From contig JAVBLD010000007.1 of assembly GCA_031553705.1 (NCBI GenBank), positions 1-64,000 on the forward strand: a stretch of DNA of 64,000 nt. The letters run 5' to 3'. The first letter of the stretch is position 1. Each line of letters begins with the position of its first letter. Shown here one piece after another: positions 43,334-53,040 of the stretch. This DNA comes from JAVBLD01 sp031553705. Lineage in GTDB: Bacteria > Bacteroidota > Bacteroidia > Bacteroidales > Marinifilaceae. The notes below the pieces were generated by a model that did not search any database, was not told the DNA's origin, and saw only the letters and a program-made list of their open reading frames with translations. Position numbers and translations under genes: made by a program.

Positions 43334-44644
43334 ATGAAATACAAAGGTAAAGTTAATATTATCAGTTTAGGATGTTCCAAAAACTTGGTGGATACGGAGC
43401 TGTTATTAAAACAGTTGGATAAGGCGGGATATAAAACGGAGGTAGATGCGGAACATTCCAAGGCGGAAATTGTAGTGATCAATACTTGCGGATTTATCGG
43501 GGATGCAAAAGAGGAGTCGGTAAACACTATTCTCGAACAGGTTGCACGGAAGCAAGCCGGCGAGGTGAAGAAACTATACGTGATAGGTTGCCTGTCCCAG
43601 CGTTATGGTAGCGAACTTAAGACGGAGATACCGGAAGTCGACTCCTTCTTCGGTAAGTTCGATTGGAGAGGGGTATTGGATAGCCTGGGAGCCTATTTTG
43701 ACGAAAGCGTCCGGAACCGGCGTATACTCACGACTCCTTCGCATTATGCTTATCTCAAGATTTCTGAGGGGTGTAACCGCACCTGTGCCTACTGTGCCAT
43801 TCCGATTATGACCGGAGCGCATCAATCCCGGGATATTGATGAAATATTGGATGAATGTCGCCATCTGGTTGCCGGTGGGGTAAAAGAGCTATTGGTTGTG
43901 GCTCAGGATTTGACCTATTACGGTATTGACCTGTATAAGAAAAACCGATTGGCGGAACTGATCGACCGGATAGCCGATATTGAAGGGTTGGTATGGATAA
44001 GATTACATTATGCCTATCCTGCCGGTTTTCCGGTGGAGCTATTAAAGGTAATGAGGGAACGGAAGCAGGTATGTAAATACCTGGATATTGCATTACAGCA
44101 TTGCAGCGACCGGATGTTGCGGCAGATGCGGAGGGGGGTGACAAAAATACAGACCATCGAATTAATTGCCCGGATCAGGCAGGAAGTTCCGGGTATTTTT
44201 CTGCGTACGACGCTGATGACCGGTCATCCCGGCGAAACGGAGGATGATTTCAAAGAGTTGTGCGATTTTGTACAGGAACAAAAATTTGAGCGCCTGGGCG
44301 TGTTTCCTTATTCTCACGAGGATGATACTTACTGTGACAAACACTATTCGGACGATATTCCGGAAGAGATAAAACGGGAGCGGGCCGAAAGGATTATTGA
44401 AATCCAAAGGAGCGTGTCCGGAGTGATAAGCCATTCGCTGATCGGGAAGAGAATCCGGGTTATTATCGACCGGAAAGAAACAAATTATTATATCGGACGT
44501 ACAGAATATGATTCGCCAGAGGTTGATCCGGAGGTATTGATCACTTCCGACAACGAGATGAAGAACGGGGCGTTCTACTGGGTTGAGATCACCGGAGCCG
44601 ACGAATATGATTTGTATGCAAAAATAGATAAGAATCAAGGATAA
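43334..44644 (+). CDS. rimO: Ribosomal protein S12 methylthiotransferase
   Basis: 436 residues, full length. N-terminal UPF0004 domain with three cluster cysteines (SLGCSKNLVDTE, INTCGFIGDAKEES, VIGCLSQRYG), radical SAM motif ISEGCNRTCAYCAIP, and a C-terminal TRAM domain (GKRIRVIIDRKETNYYIGRT). It adds a methylthio group to an aspartate of S12. It is probably monocistronic from the TATCTTTG promoter. Confidence 0.96.
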   Translation: MKYKGKVNIISLGCSKNLVDTELLLKQLDKAGYKTEVDAEHSKAEIVVINTCGFIGDAKEESVNTILEQVARKQAGEVKKLYVIGCLSQRYGSELKTEIPEVDSFFGKFDWRGVLDSLGAYFDESVRNRRILTTPSHYAYLKISEGCNRTCAYCAIPIMTGAHQSRDIDEILDECRHLVAGGVKELLVVAQDLTYYGIDLYKKNRLAELIDRIADIEGLVWIRLHYAYPAGFPVELLKVMRERKQVCKYLDIALQHCSDRMLRQMRRGVTKIQTIELIARIRQEVPGIFLRTTLMTGHPGETEDDFKELCDFVQEQKFERLGVFPYSHEDDTYCDKHYSDDIPEEIKRERAERIIEIQRSVSGVISHSLIGKRIRVIIDRKETNYYIGRTEYDSPEVDPEVLITSDNEMKNGAFYWVEITGADEYDLYAKIDKNQG

Positions 44645-44700
44645 AAATTTAAGGTATGCTGTTGGGTGGTATTTTAATATATAAATTAAATTGAAGTCGT

Positions 44701-45150
44701 ATGAGAGTAGTACAAATTCTGTTTTTTGTTGTTTTTTTATCGGTTTTGGGATGTAAAACCGGTCATCAAACAGTGTCAACACCACAAGTTACCGAGGGTA
44801 AACAGGTCGGAGTGGACAAAGATGAACATGGATGTAATAAGGCTGCCGGCTATACATGGTCAGAATTACGGAAAGATTGCATCCGGTTGTTTGAAAGCGG
44901 TATCCGGTTGAATTCGGCCACCGACCCTAATGCGACCCTTTCCGCATTTATCGTATTTTCGGCCGATTCTACGAAAGTAGAGGTGTTTATACCGGATGAC
45001 CAGAAACATCCTATATTGGAAAAGAAGCAGTTGTCTGACGGAACTTCCGTATGGGAGAGTAAAACGGATCTTAAACAGGTACGGTCAGTGAATGCGCATT
45101 GGGTGATTGAGCAGCAGGGAAAAACACTTTATATACAGCCGAATAAGTAA
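44701..45150 (+). CDS. Small conserved lipoprotein
   Basis: 149 residues with lipobox LSVLGC (Cys18). The mature part begins with a Thr/Gly-rich linker and then GCNKAAGYTWSELRKDCIRL, a two-cysteine motif seen in small Bacteroidota and proteobacterial lipoproteins, with conserved FESGIRL. The rest is a beta-rich domain (ATLSAFIVFSADSTKVEVFI). Function is unknown. A strong hairpin follows its stop. Confidence 0.75.
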   Translation: MRVVQILFFVVFLSVLGCKTGHQTVSTPQVTEGKQVGVDKDEHGCNKAAGYTWSELRKDCIRLFESGIRLNSATDPNATLSAFIVFSADSTKVEVFIPDDQKHPILEKKQLSDGTSVWESKTDLKQVRSVNAHWVIEQQGKTLYIQPNK

Positions 45151-45170
45151 TCCTTTGAACGTTTCTTATA

Positions 45171-45220
45171 AAATAAAATGAAATGCGGACGTATTGGAAA
45201 GCATTTCATTTTATTTGTTT
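45171..45220 (+). terminator. Terminator of the small lipoprotein gene
   Basis: A 16-bp perfect inverted repeat, 45171-45186 (AAATAAAATGAAATGC) against 45201-45216, with a 14-base loop and a following GTTTTAT. Confidence 0.75.
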
Positions 45221-45493
45221 TATATCCGGAATTTGTTCGGCGTCAAGCATCTTGTCTTTATATATAAATTAACAATATTGTGGTGTGATATTACTTTTAT
45301 AATAACTTCGTTTTATATTATTATTTCTGATAATCAATATATTAATATCCGGTTCTTATTTTTGTGCAATATTTATATATTTAAACAGAAAACGTTTGTT
45401 TGTTAAAATAATGTTAACAAATGAATGGGTGAGACCCCTTTAATTTAAATTTTTTACTTTTACGTTCCTAAAAACGAAAATGGTATATGTAAT
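45221..45493. other. AT-rich intergenic region upstream of the DUF47-PiT pair
   Basis: A short frame of hydrophobic, low-complexity composition here is not credible as a gene. The region should hold the DUF47-PiT promoter; the nearest -7-like sequence, TACTTTTA near 45460, has one mismatch. I see nothing else. Confidence 0.45.
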
Positions 45494-46144
45494 ATGGGGA
45501 TGAATAATTTTTTACAATTTTTTCTTCCGAAGGAGAGTAAGTTTTTTCCTTTGTTGAGGGGGCAGGTGGATGATATCATAAAAGCCTCGGATTTGTTGAT
45601 AAAGTTTGCGCAGACGCAGGAGCACAGGGATAGGAAGTTGATCTACATGGAAATAAAAAAGACAGAAATGCATTGCGATTCTTTGACAGACGAAATCCTC
45701 AATGAGTTGAACAATACATTTATTACGCCATTCGACAGAGAAGATATCCATACACTCGCTTCGCAGCTTGACGATGTAATCGATTTAATTACAGCTTCGG
45801 CCAAACGTACCGTTCTATATCAACCTAAGGAGATGCCGGATAGTATTTTGCAGATGGCGGAGTATATCAAGGAGAGCGCTATTTGTTTACAGATTGCCGT
45901 AAATGAATTGGATAATGTAAGGAAAAAACCGGTTATTGTGAGGGACCAGTGCCGTATTCTGCATGAGATAGAGAATTGTGCCGATGATGTGTATGAGAAT
46001 TTTATTATTACTCTTTTTGAGAAAGAGAAGGATGCTATAGAGCTACTAAAACAAGTAGAGATTATACAATTGCTGGAAAGCGCTACGGATAAAGCCTACC
46101 GGGTATCGGATGTATTGAAAACCATTATAGTAAAATACGTTTAA
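45494..46144 (+). CDS. DUF47 (PhoU-like) phosphate transport regulator
   Basis: 216 residues, all helical, with PhoU-like metal-binding pattern residues in LIYMEIKKTEMHCDSLTDEI, FITPFDREDIHTLASQLDDV and ILHEIENCADDVYENFI. It is encoded 12 bases upstream of a PiT transporter, the usual arrangement, and probably controls or assists phosphate uptake. Confidence 0.92.
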   Translation: MGMNNFLQFFLPKESKFFPLLRGQVDDIIKASDLLIKFAQTQEHRDRKLIYMEIKKTEMHCDSLTDEILNELNNTFITPFDREDIHTLASQLDDVIDLITASAKRTVLYQPKEMPDSILQMAEYIKESAICLQIAVNELDNVRKKPVIVRDQCRILHEIENCADDVYENFIITLFEKEKDAIELLKQVEIIQLLESATDKAYRVSDVLKTIIVKYV

Positions 46145-46156
46145 GTTTCTTTCCGG

Positions 46157-47164
46157 ATGACATTACTTGTTATTATTATTATACTGGCGCTTATTTTTGA
46201 TTACATCAACGGATTTCATGATGCTGCCAATTCTATTGCAACGATTGTTTCTACAAAGGTACTGACACCTTTTGCTGCCGTTCTTTGGGCCGCTTTTTTT
46301 AATTTCATTGCTTTTTTTATTGCTAAATATGTAATCGGCGAATTTGGGATTGCCAATACCGTATCGAAAACAGTTTCGGAGGATTTTATTACTCTTCCTG
46401 TTATTCTATCGGGGCTTATTGCCGCAATATTCTGGAATCTGCTTACATGGTGGAAAGGTATACCTTCTTCGTCGTCCCATACACTTATCGGTGGTTTTGC
46501 CGGAGCAGCCATTGCTTATGGAGGAATGGAATCGATCCATGCGGTTGTGGTTCTCAAAATAGCTGCCTTTATTCTTTTAGCGCCGTTTATCGGAATGGTA
46601 ATGGCTTCTCTTATCACGATCATCATTTTCAATATTTGCCGGAGATCTAATCCGCATAAGGCAGATCTGTGGTTTAAGCGGCTTCAGTTGGTATCGTCCG
46701 GACTATTTAGTGTCGGACACGGATTGAATGATTCGCAAAAAGTGATGGGAATTATCGCCGCTGCATTATTTGTCGCCAATGGAAAGATAGGGAATATAAC
46801 AGAAATTCCCGATTGGGTTCCGCTGGCTTGTTTCAGTATGATCGCCTTAGGTACGATGTCCGGCGGTTGGCGGATCGTAAAAACGATGGGAACAAAAATT
46901 ACGAAGGTAACTCCACTTGAAGGGGTGGCTGCCGAAACTGCCGGAGCGCTTACACTCTACCTTACAGAGATATGGAAGATTCCTGTGAGTACCACGCATA
47001 CTATTACCGGTGCGATTATAGGTGTGGGGGCTGTAAAACGCATTTCGGCCGTACGCTGGGGTGTTACGATCAATTTGCTATGGGCATGGATTATCACTAT
47101 CCCCGTAAGTGGAATTCTGGCGGCAATTGTTTATAAAACGCTGGTTTTCATTGGAATACAGTAG
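46157..47164 (+). CDS. PiT-family inorganic phosphate transporter
   Basis: 335 residues, about ten membrane helices, with both PiT signatures: DYINGFHDAANSIATIVSTK in the first half and VSTTHTITGAIIGVGAVKR in the second. It moves phosphate with a proton or metal. It is co-transcribed with the upstream DUF47 gene. Confidence 0.95.
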   Translation: MTLLVIIIILALIFDYINGFHDAANSIATIVSTKVLTPFAAVLWAAFFNFIAFFIAKYVIGEFGIANTVSKTVSEDFITLPVILSGLIAAIFWNLLTWWKGIPSSSSHTLIGGFAGAAIAYGGMESIHAVVVLKIAAFILLAPFIGMVMASLITIIIFNICRRSNPHKADLWFKRLQLVSSGLFSVGHGLNDSQKVMGIIAAALFVANGKIGNITEIPDWVPLACFSMIALGTMSGGWRIVKTMGTKITKVTPLEGVAAETAGALTLYLTEIWKIPVSTTHTITGAIIGVGAVKRISAVRWGVTINLLWAWIITIPVSGILAAIVYKTLVFIGIQ

Positions 47165-47310
47165 ATTTTGGTGAGTATTTATTGTGCGATCCCTGCTTTA
47201 GAAGATTTGTCGTAATTGGGAGATCGTCTTGTCTGTAATATATCTTGCACCGGCTTCAGAAGCCCCATTCTTTTTTACAGTAATTTGCGGGAATTATGGT
47301 TTTAAATCGT

Positions 47311-47318
47311 TATATTTG
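47311..47318 (+). promoter_or_regulatory. -7 box of the gyrB promoter
   Basis: TATATTTG is an exact consensus -7 and TTTG at 47284-47287 is a candidate -33, 23 bases away (a little long). The leader to the gyrB ATG would be about 97 bases. Confidence 0.55.
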
Positions 47319-47421
47319 CATGTTTTGGGACAAAATGTGACATTTTCTTAGAATAGATTGATTTTGAAGGTATTGCATAGACTCTCAATAATAAATATGC
47401 TGTGCCACTTAAATATATAAT

Positions 47422-49377
47422 ATGAGTGAAGAAGTAGAGAAAATAAAAGAGTATTCCGCCGATAGTATTCAGGTGTTGGAAGGGCTTGAAGCAGTAAGAA
47501 TGCGTCCTTCAATGTATATTGGGGATGTAAATTCCAGGGGATTGCATCATCTTGTTTATGAAGTTGTGGATAATTCGATTGATGAAGCGTTGGCTGGCTA
47601 TTGTGACCATATCCAGGTATTAATCAACGAAGATAATTCCATTACCGTAATAGATAACGGACGGGGTATTCCGACAGAGCGTCATACCAAAGAAAATAAG
47701 TCGGCTCTGGAAGTTGTTTTGACTGTATTGCATGCCGGAGGAAAGTTTGATAAAGATTCTTATAAGGTGTCGGGAGGATTACACGGAGTCGGTGTGTCTT
47801 GTGTAAATGCATTATCGGATGTTTTGATTGCGGAGATCTACCGGGAGGGAAAAATATGGCGTCAGGAATTTCGGAAAGGTATCCCGCAGGGAGATGTGGA
47901 GATTATTGGGGAGACCGAGCGGACAGGGACTACAATCACGTTCAAACCGGATACTTCGATATTTTATGTTACCGAATATAAGTATGATATACTTGCTGCC
48001 CGTTTGCGGGAATTGGCTTATCTGAATAAAAAGATCCGTTTGTCGATTACCGACCGGAGAGAAATTGATCCGGAGACAAACGAACCGAAACACGAGGTGT
48101 TTTATTCCGAATCGGGCTTGCGGGAATTTGTAGAATATATTGACAGCAACCGGGAAAAACTGATCGATTCGACGATAGATATTTCTACCGAAAAAAACGG
48201 TGTTCCGATAGAACTGGCCCTGCATTATAATACCGGTTTTACGGAGAATGTTTTTTCTTATGTAAACAATATTAACACCATCGAAGGAGGGACTCACCTT
48301 ACCGGTTTTAAAAGAGGATTGACCCAAACGCTTAAAAACTATGCGGAAACCCATGGGTTGCTGGCAAAGCTGAAAATAGACATTAATAGTGATGACTTCC
48401 GGGAGGGATTGACTGCCGTTGTTTCGGTAAAAGTACAGGAGCCTCAATTTGAAGGACAGACAAAGACGAAGCTGGGAAACACTGAGGTAGGAACTGCCGT
48501 TGCGCAAGCGGTTTCCTCTGTTCTGGCAAACTATCTGGAAGAGCATCCCAAGGATGCAAAGGCTATCGTAGACAAGGTCGTGTTGGCGGCTACTGCCCGC
48601 CATGCTGCCCGGAAAGCCAGGGAATTGGTACAACGCAAGACGGTATTGTCCGGTTCCGGACTTCCTGGAAAATTAGCCGATTGTTCCGACAATAATCCGG
48701 AGGCCTGTGAGATATTCCTGGTCGAAGGGGATTCGGCAGGAGGAACGGCAAAACAGGGGCGCGACCGTAAGTTTCAAGCCATTCTGCCGTTGCGCGGTAA
48801 GATATTGAATGTAGAAAAAGCGATGCAGCATCGCGTCTTTGAAAGCGAAGAGATCAAGATTATATTCCAGGCTTTAGGAATTACCATCGGAACGGCGGAA
48901 GATTCGAAAGAGGTGAACCTGGAGAAGATCAGATACCATAAGGTGGTAATTATGGCCGATGCGGACGTCGACGGTGCGCATATCGCCACATTGATTATGA
49001 CGCTGTTTTTCCGTTATATGAAGGCGGTAATAGAACGGGGATACCTTTATATTGCAACACCGCCGCTCTATTCGGTCAAAAAAGGGAAAGAACAACGTTA
49101 TTGCTGGACTGAAGAGCAACGTTTACAATTGATACAGGAGATGGGCGGAGGAAAGGAACAGAGCCTGCACATACAGCGCTATAAAGGATTGGGAGAGATG
49201 ACGGCGGAGCAGCTTTGGGATACGACCATGTCGCCTGAAGTCAGAACCCTTCGTCAGGTGACGATAGAGAATGCTGCTGAAGCCGATCGTATATTCTCGA
49301 TGCTGATGGGTGATGATGTTCCGCCGAGGCGGCAGTTTATTGAGCAGAATGCCACCTACGCAACCATCGACGCTTAG
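47422..49377 (+). CDS. gyrB: DNA gyrase subunit B
   Basis: 651 residues. GHKL ATPase (MRPSMYIGDVNSRGLHHLVY, VVDNSIDEALAGYC, DNGRGIPTERH), transducer domain with AGGKFDKDSYKVSGGLHGVG, and TOPRIM with VEGDSAGGTAKQGRDR and the metal-binding DADVDGAHI. The short C-terminus without an inserted tail is normal for Bacteroidota gyrase. It is monocistronic: own promoter and terminator. Confidence 0.95.
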   Translation: MSEEVEKIKEYSADSIQVLEGLEAVRMRPSMYIGDVNSRGLHHLVYEVVDNSIDEALAGYCDHIQVLINEDNSITVIDNGRGIPTERHTKENKSALEVVLTVLHAGGKFDKDSYKVSGGLHGVGVSCVNALSDVLIAEIYREGKIWRQEFRKGIPQGDVEIIGETERTGTTITFKPDTSIFYVTEYKYDILAARLRELAYLNKKIRLSITDRREIDPETNEPKHEVFYSESGLREFVEYIDSNREKLIDSTIDISTEKNGVPIELALHYNTGFTENVFSYVNNINTIEGGTHLTGFKRGLTQTLKNYAETHGLLAKLKIDINSDDFREGLTAVVSVKVQEPQFEGQTKTKLGNTEVGTAVAQAVSSVLANYLEEHPKDAKAIVDKVVLAATARHAARKARELVQRKTVLSGSGLPGKLADCSDNNPEACEIFLVEGDSAGGTAKQGRDRKFQAILPLRGKILNVEKAMQHRVFESEEIKIIFQALGITIGTAEDSKEVNLEKIRYHKVVIMADADVDGAHIATLIMTLFFRYMKAVIERGYLYIATPPLYSVKKGKEQRYCWTEEQRLQLIQEMGGGKEQSLHIQRYKGLGEMTAEQLWDTTMSPEVRTLRQVTIENAAEADRIFSMLMGDDVPPRRQFIEQNATYATIDA

Positions 49378-49396
49378 CAATAAAAATATTGAAAAT

Positions 49397-49436
49397 AAAA
49401 AAGGTTGTTCAATTACTTTCTGGACAACCTTTTTTA
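49397..49436 (+). terminator. Terminator of gyrB
   Basis: AAAAAAGGTTGT (49397-49408) pairs with ACAACCTTTTTT (49424-49435), 15-base loop, T-run included in the second arm. Confidence 0.85.
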
Positions 49437-49489
49437 TTCGGTAATCAGGCCAAACAGTGGGCGATAAAATTTAGAATTCAATATTTACT

Positions 49490-50032
49490 ATGAATATCGG
49501 GGTTTTTTGCGCTTCATCGGATAAGATCGATCCGATTTACTTTAAAGATGCATTAAGGCTTGGCGCAGAGATAGCCAAACGCTCCTGGGGGTTAGTGTAT
49601 GGAGGCACAAATCTCGGATTGATGCGTGAAATAGCTGATGCAACTACCTTGAATGGCGGAGAAACCATCGGGATTATACCGGAATGTATGGTGAATAAGG
49701 GAATTATCGCAAACCGGGTTACTACTTTATTGATAGCTGCCGATATGAAGGAGCGGAAGCAGATGCTCCGGGAATGGTCGGATGCTTTTATTGCTTTGCC
49801 TGGTGGTTGGGGAACCCTGGAAGAGATAACGGAGGTGATTACTCTTAAACAGTTGGGGATTCACAATAAGCCCATCGTGTTTGTAAATACCGGAAATTTT
49901 TATCAGCTTTTTTTTAATTTTATCCGGGACATTCGTGACCGGGGTTTCATTACCCCGATCTATGACGAGTTGTATGTTGTCGTGGATGGAGTGGATGAAG
50001 CGGTGAAATATATTGAAACATACAGAAATTGA
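49490..50032 (+). CDS. LOG-family protein (TIGR00730), putative nucleotide-monophosphate phosphoribohydrolase
   Basis: 180 residues with a Rossmann fold. The family motif is ALPGGWGTLEEITEVITLKQ and the preceding WGLVYGGTNLGLMREIAD is typical. Relatives cleave cytokinin-like or purine nucleotide monophosphates; the true bacterial substrate is uncertain. It starts a rightward cluster with the nitrilase-like gene 36 bases downstream. Confidence 0.9.
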   Translation: MNIGVFCASSDKIDPIYFKDALRLGAEIAKRSWGLVYGGTNLGLMREIADATTLNGGETIGIIPECMVNKGIIANRVTTLLIAADMKERKQMLREWSDAFIALPGGWGTLEEITEVITLKQLGIHNKPIVFVNTGNFYQLFFNFIRDIRDRGFITPIYDELYVVVDGVDEAVKYIETYRN

Positions 50033-50068
50033 ATCGGGAGGAAATAGTTACTATAACACAGTTTATCT

Positions 50069-50836
50069 ATGAAAATAGGATTGGTCCAGACACAACTGGA
50101 CTGGGAAAATGTAGAGGAGAATCTACGGCGTTTTGATGAAAAACTATTACAATGCAAAGGGGTCGATGTGGTGGTATTGCCTGAAATGTTCACCTCCGGG
50201 TTTACTATGGCAGGAAAAGAAAAGGTCGCTTCCTTTTACGAACAAACAGTGACGCGTATGCAAGGATGGGCAAAAGAAACGGATGTGCTGGTGATCGGCT
50301 CAGTCATTTGTAAAGAGGACGGAAGATACTACAATCGTTTACTGGCTGCATTTCCGGACGGCCGTTATCAGTATTATGATAAACGTCATTGTTTCACAAT
50401 GGGAGGAGAGAAGGAGCACTTTACACCTGGAAACAGGCATTTGATTATAGAATATAAAGGGGTGAAAATTGCTACTTATATTTGTTACGATTTGCGGTTT
50501 CCCGTGTGGAGCCGTAATGTACAGGGTTATGATATGGCGGTATATGTTGCCAATTGGCCGCAGGTACGCAGAGGTGTATGGGATACTTTGCTCCGGGCCA
50601 GGGCTGTTGAAAACCAGGCTTTTGTTATCGGGGTAAATTGTGTCGGTGAGGACGGATGTAAGTTGAAATATTCCGGAGGTTCGGTTGTTGTGGACGCAAA
50701 GGGCGAGGTGCTGGCCGGTTGTGAAGATTATAAAGAGGAGATAAAGCATACGGATATAGATATCGAATGGTTGAGGGATTTCCGGAAAAAGTTTCCGGTA
50801 TTGGAAGATCGGGACGATTTTAAGTTGAGAGGTTAG
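50069..50836 (+). CDS. Nitrilase-superfamily amidohydrolase (omega-amidase YafV-like)
   Basis: 255 residues with the complete Glu-Lys-Cys triad: VVLPEMFTSGF (Glu), YYDKRHCFTMGGE (Lys) and TYICYDLRFPVWSR (Cys). The block FTMGGEKEHFTPG matches omega-amidases that remove the amide from alpha-ketoglutaramate. It is a repair-type cytosolic enzyme. It lies 46 bases before the DPP-IV gene. Confidence 0.9.
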   Translation: MKIGLVQTQLDWENVEENLRRFDEKLLQCKGVDVVVLPEMFTSGFTMAGKEKVASFYEQTVTRMQGWAKETDVLVIGSVICKEDGRYYNRLLAAFPDGRYQYYDKRHCFTMGGEKEHFTPGNRHLIIEYKGVKIATYICYDLRFPVWSRNVQGYDMAVYVANWPQVRRGVWDTLLRARAVENQAFVIGVNCVGEDGCKLKYSGGSVVVDAKGEVLAGCEDYKEEIKHTDIDIEWLRDFRKKFPVLEDRDDFKLRG

Positions 50837-50882
50837 AGATTTTACAGGTGTTTTCGATGTTCAATGAATTAAATTTAAATAT

Positions 50883-53000
50883 ATGAAGTACTTATTTTTC
50901 ATTTTAACCGGGATTATGACGGTGTTTGGTTTGAGTGCTCAGACTAAAATGTTAACGATGGAAGAAGCCGTACTGGGTTACCATCTGAGACCTCAGAATC
51001 AATCTATTCAATGGCAGGGTGATTTGTCCATTGTTGCTTATATTAGTGAAAATAAATTGATTAGTGAAGATGTCTCACATAAAAAAAAGAGAATACTAAT
51101 GACCCCGGAAGAGTTGAGCGGGATCCTTAAACAAAATTTGATGGGCTGGCCCCAGTATACCTGGAAAGATCCCCAGACGATGACGTTCATACGAGCCGGG
51201 AAATATTACGAGATAGATATACCTTCCAAGTCGTTAAAACGGTCGTTTACTTTTCCTAAAGAAGCACAGAATATCATATTTAACGGGAAAGACGGATTTG
51301 CTTTTACGAAAGAGAATAATCTGTATTATATGAATGAGGGCGGCGAAGTGGTTGCAATAACCAGAGACCAGGATCGGAATATAATCAATGGGCAGATTGT
51401 AAGCCGGAATGAGTTCGGTATCGATGGTGGTATTTTCTGGTCGCCTGATGGTAAGCAACTGGCTTTTTACCGTAAAGATGAAAGCGAAGTGGGAGTTTTT
51501 CCGCTGCTGGATATCACGACGCGTACCGGTTCTTTAAAAGAGATTAAATACCCGATGGCTGGAATGAAATCGGAACAGATTAGTTTGGGAGTGTATAATA
51601 TAGCCTCACAACAGGCCGTGTTTCTGGATGTTACTGATTTTGACAAGGAGAGGTATCTGACCAATATCACATGGTCACCTGCTTCCGACTATATCTATGT
51701 ACAGGTATTGAACCGTGCGCAGAAACATCTGAAATTGAATCAATATAATGCTAAAACGGGTGCTTTTGTTAAAACACTTTTGGAGGAGCGGAATGAGAAG
51801 TTTGTCGAACCGGTCACTCCGATCGTATTCTTAAAGAATGATGCTTCCAGATTTATTTACCGCACAAATAACCGGGATGGGTATTTTAATTTGTATTTGT
51901 GTAATCTGAAAGGCCAGGTTTTAAAACGTATAACCAATGTAAATGCCGATGTCGACTTTGTGGGGGAGGATGGTAAATATGTTTACTATACTTCGGCCGA
52001 AGTGAGTCCGGTAGATAAGCACCTGTTTAAAGTGGATATCAAGTCGGGCAAGAAAACCCGCCTGACAAAAGCGGAGGGATGGCATGATGTCGTGATGAGT
52101 GCCGATATGAAGTATTTTATAGATAATTACAGTAGCTTGCGTGTTCCCCGGGTGATTGAACTGACCCGGACTGACGGGAAGATAATGCGGGAGTTGTTAT
52201 GTGCCGATGATCCAATGAAAGATTATGAACTGGGTGAAGTCGCACTTGGAACGGTGAAGGGTACGGATGGAGTGACGGATCATTACTACCGGCTGATTAA
52301 GCCGATCCGTTTTGATGCCTCAAAAAAATATCCGGTGATAATTTATGTATATGGTGGACCGCACTCACAGATGGTAAAAAACACCTGGATGGCAGAAATC
52401 AGAATGTGGGAAATGTATATGGCGCAGCACGGTTATATTGTGTATGTTATGGACAACCGTGGAACCTCGAATCGTGGTAAAGCCTATGAGGATGCAATAT
52501 ATGGACAGTGCGGACAAAAAGAGATGGAAGATCAAATGCAGGGAGTACGGTTTCTTACTTCGCAGCCTTGGGTGGATGCCGGTCGGATTGGTGTACATGG
52601 CTGGAGTTATGGCGGTTTTATGACCATCTCTTTGATTACAAACTATCCTGATATATTTAAAGTGGCGGTAGCCGGCGGACCGGTAATCGACTGGAAATGG
52701 TATGAGATCATGTATGGCGAACGATATATGGGATCTCCGGATACAAATCCGGAAGGATATAATAAGACAAGTTTAATCAACAAAGCCAAGAATCTGAAAG
52801 GAAAATTGTTGATATGCCAGGGTGCGGTCGATCCTGTTGTCGTATGGGAGCATAGTCTTAGTTTTATACAAGAGTGTATAAAAAATAATGTACAGGTCGA
52901 CTATTTTCCATATCCGCGTGCCGAGCACAATGTTATGGGGCGTGACCGGATCCATTTGATGCAAAAGGTCACCGATTATTTTGAGGATTATTTGAAATAG
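50883..53000 (+). CDS. Dipeptidyl peptidase IV-like S9 serine peptidase
   Basis: 705 residues. Signal peptide (FFILTGIMTVFGLSAQ), beta-propeller of DPPIV_N type (RNEFGIDGGIFWSPDGKQLA, NITWSPASDYIYVQVLNRAQ), and a C-terminal alpha/beta hydrolase with nucleophile HGWSYGGFM, acid AVDPVVVWE and His in PRAEHNVMG. It releases Xaa-Pro dipeptides in the periplasm, as expected for a peptide-using Bacteroidales. All catalytic residues are present. Confidence 0.93.
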   Translation: MKYLFFILTGIMTVFGLSAQTKMLTMEEAVLGYHLRPQNQSIQWQGDLSIVAYISENKLISEDVSHKKKRILMTPEELSGILKQNLMGWPQYTWKDPQTMTFIRAGKYYEIDIPSKSLKRSFTFPKEAQNIIFNGKDGFAFTKENNLYYMNEGGEVVAITRDQDRNIINGQIVSRNEFGIDGGIFWSPDGKQLAFYRKDESEVGVFPLLDITTRTGSLKEIKYPMAGMKSEQISLGVYNIASQQAVFLDVTDFDKERYLTNITWSPASDYIYVQVLNRAQKHLKLNQYNAKTGAFVKTLLEERNEKFVEPVTPIVFLKNDASRFIYRTNNRDGYFNLYLCNLKGQVLKRITNVNADVDFVGEDGKYVYYTSAEVSPVDKHLFKVDIKSGKKTRLTKAEGWHDVVMSADMKYFIDNYSSLRVPRVIELTRTDGKIMRELLCADDPMKDYELGEVALGTVKGTDGVTDHYYRLIKPIRFDASKKYPVIIYVYGGPHSQMVKNTWMAEIRMWEMYMAQHGYIVYVMDNRGTSNRGKAYEDAIYGQCGQKEMEDQMQGVRFLTSQPWVDAGRIGVHGWSYGGFMTISLITNYPDIFKVAVAGGPVIDWKWYEIMYGERYMGSPDTNPEGYNKTSLINKAKNLKGKLLICQGAVDPVVVWEHSLSFIQECIKNNVQVDYFPYPRAEHNVMGRDRIHLMQKVTDYFEDYLK

Positions 53001-53040
53001 CTGATTGCAGAATCTGATAAACCATACTGAATGAAAATAT

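Noticed and set aside
45194..45406. 70-codon hydrophobic ORF
   Set aside because: It overlaps a terminator hairpin, is AT-driven low complexity, and lacks start context.
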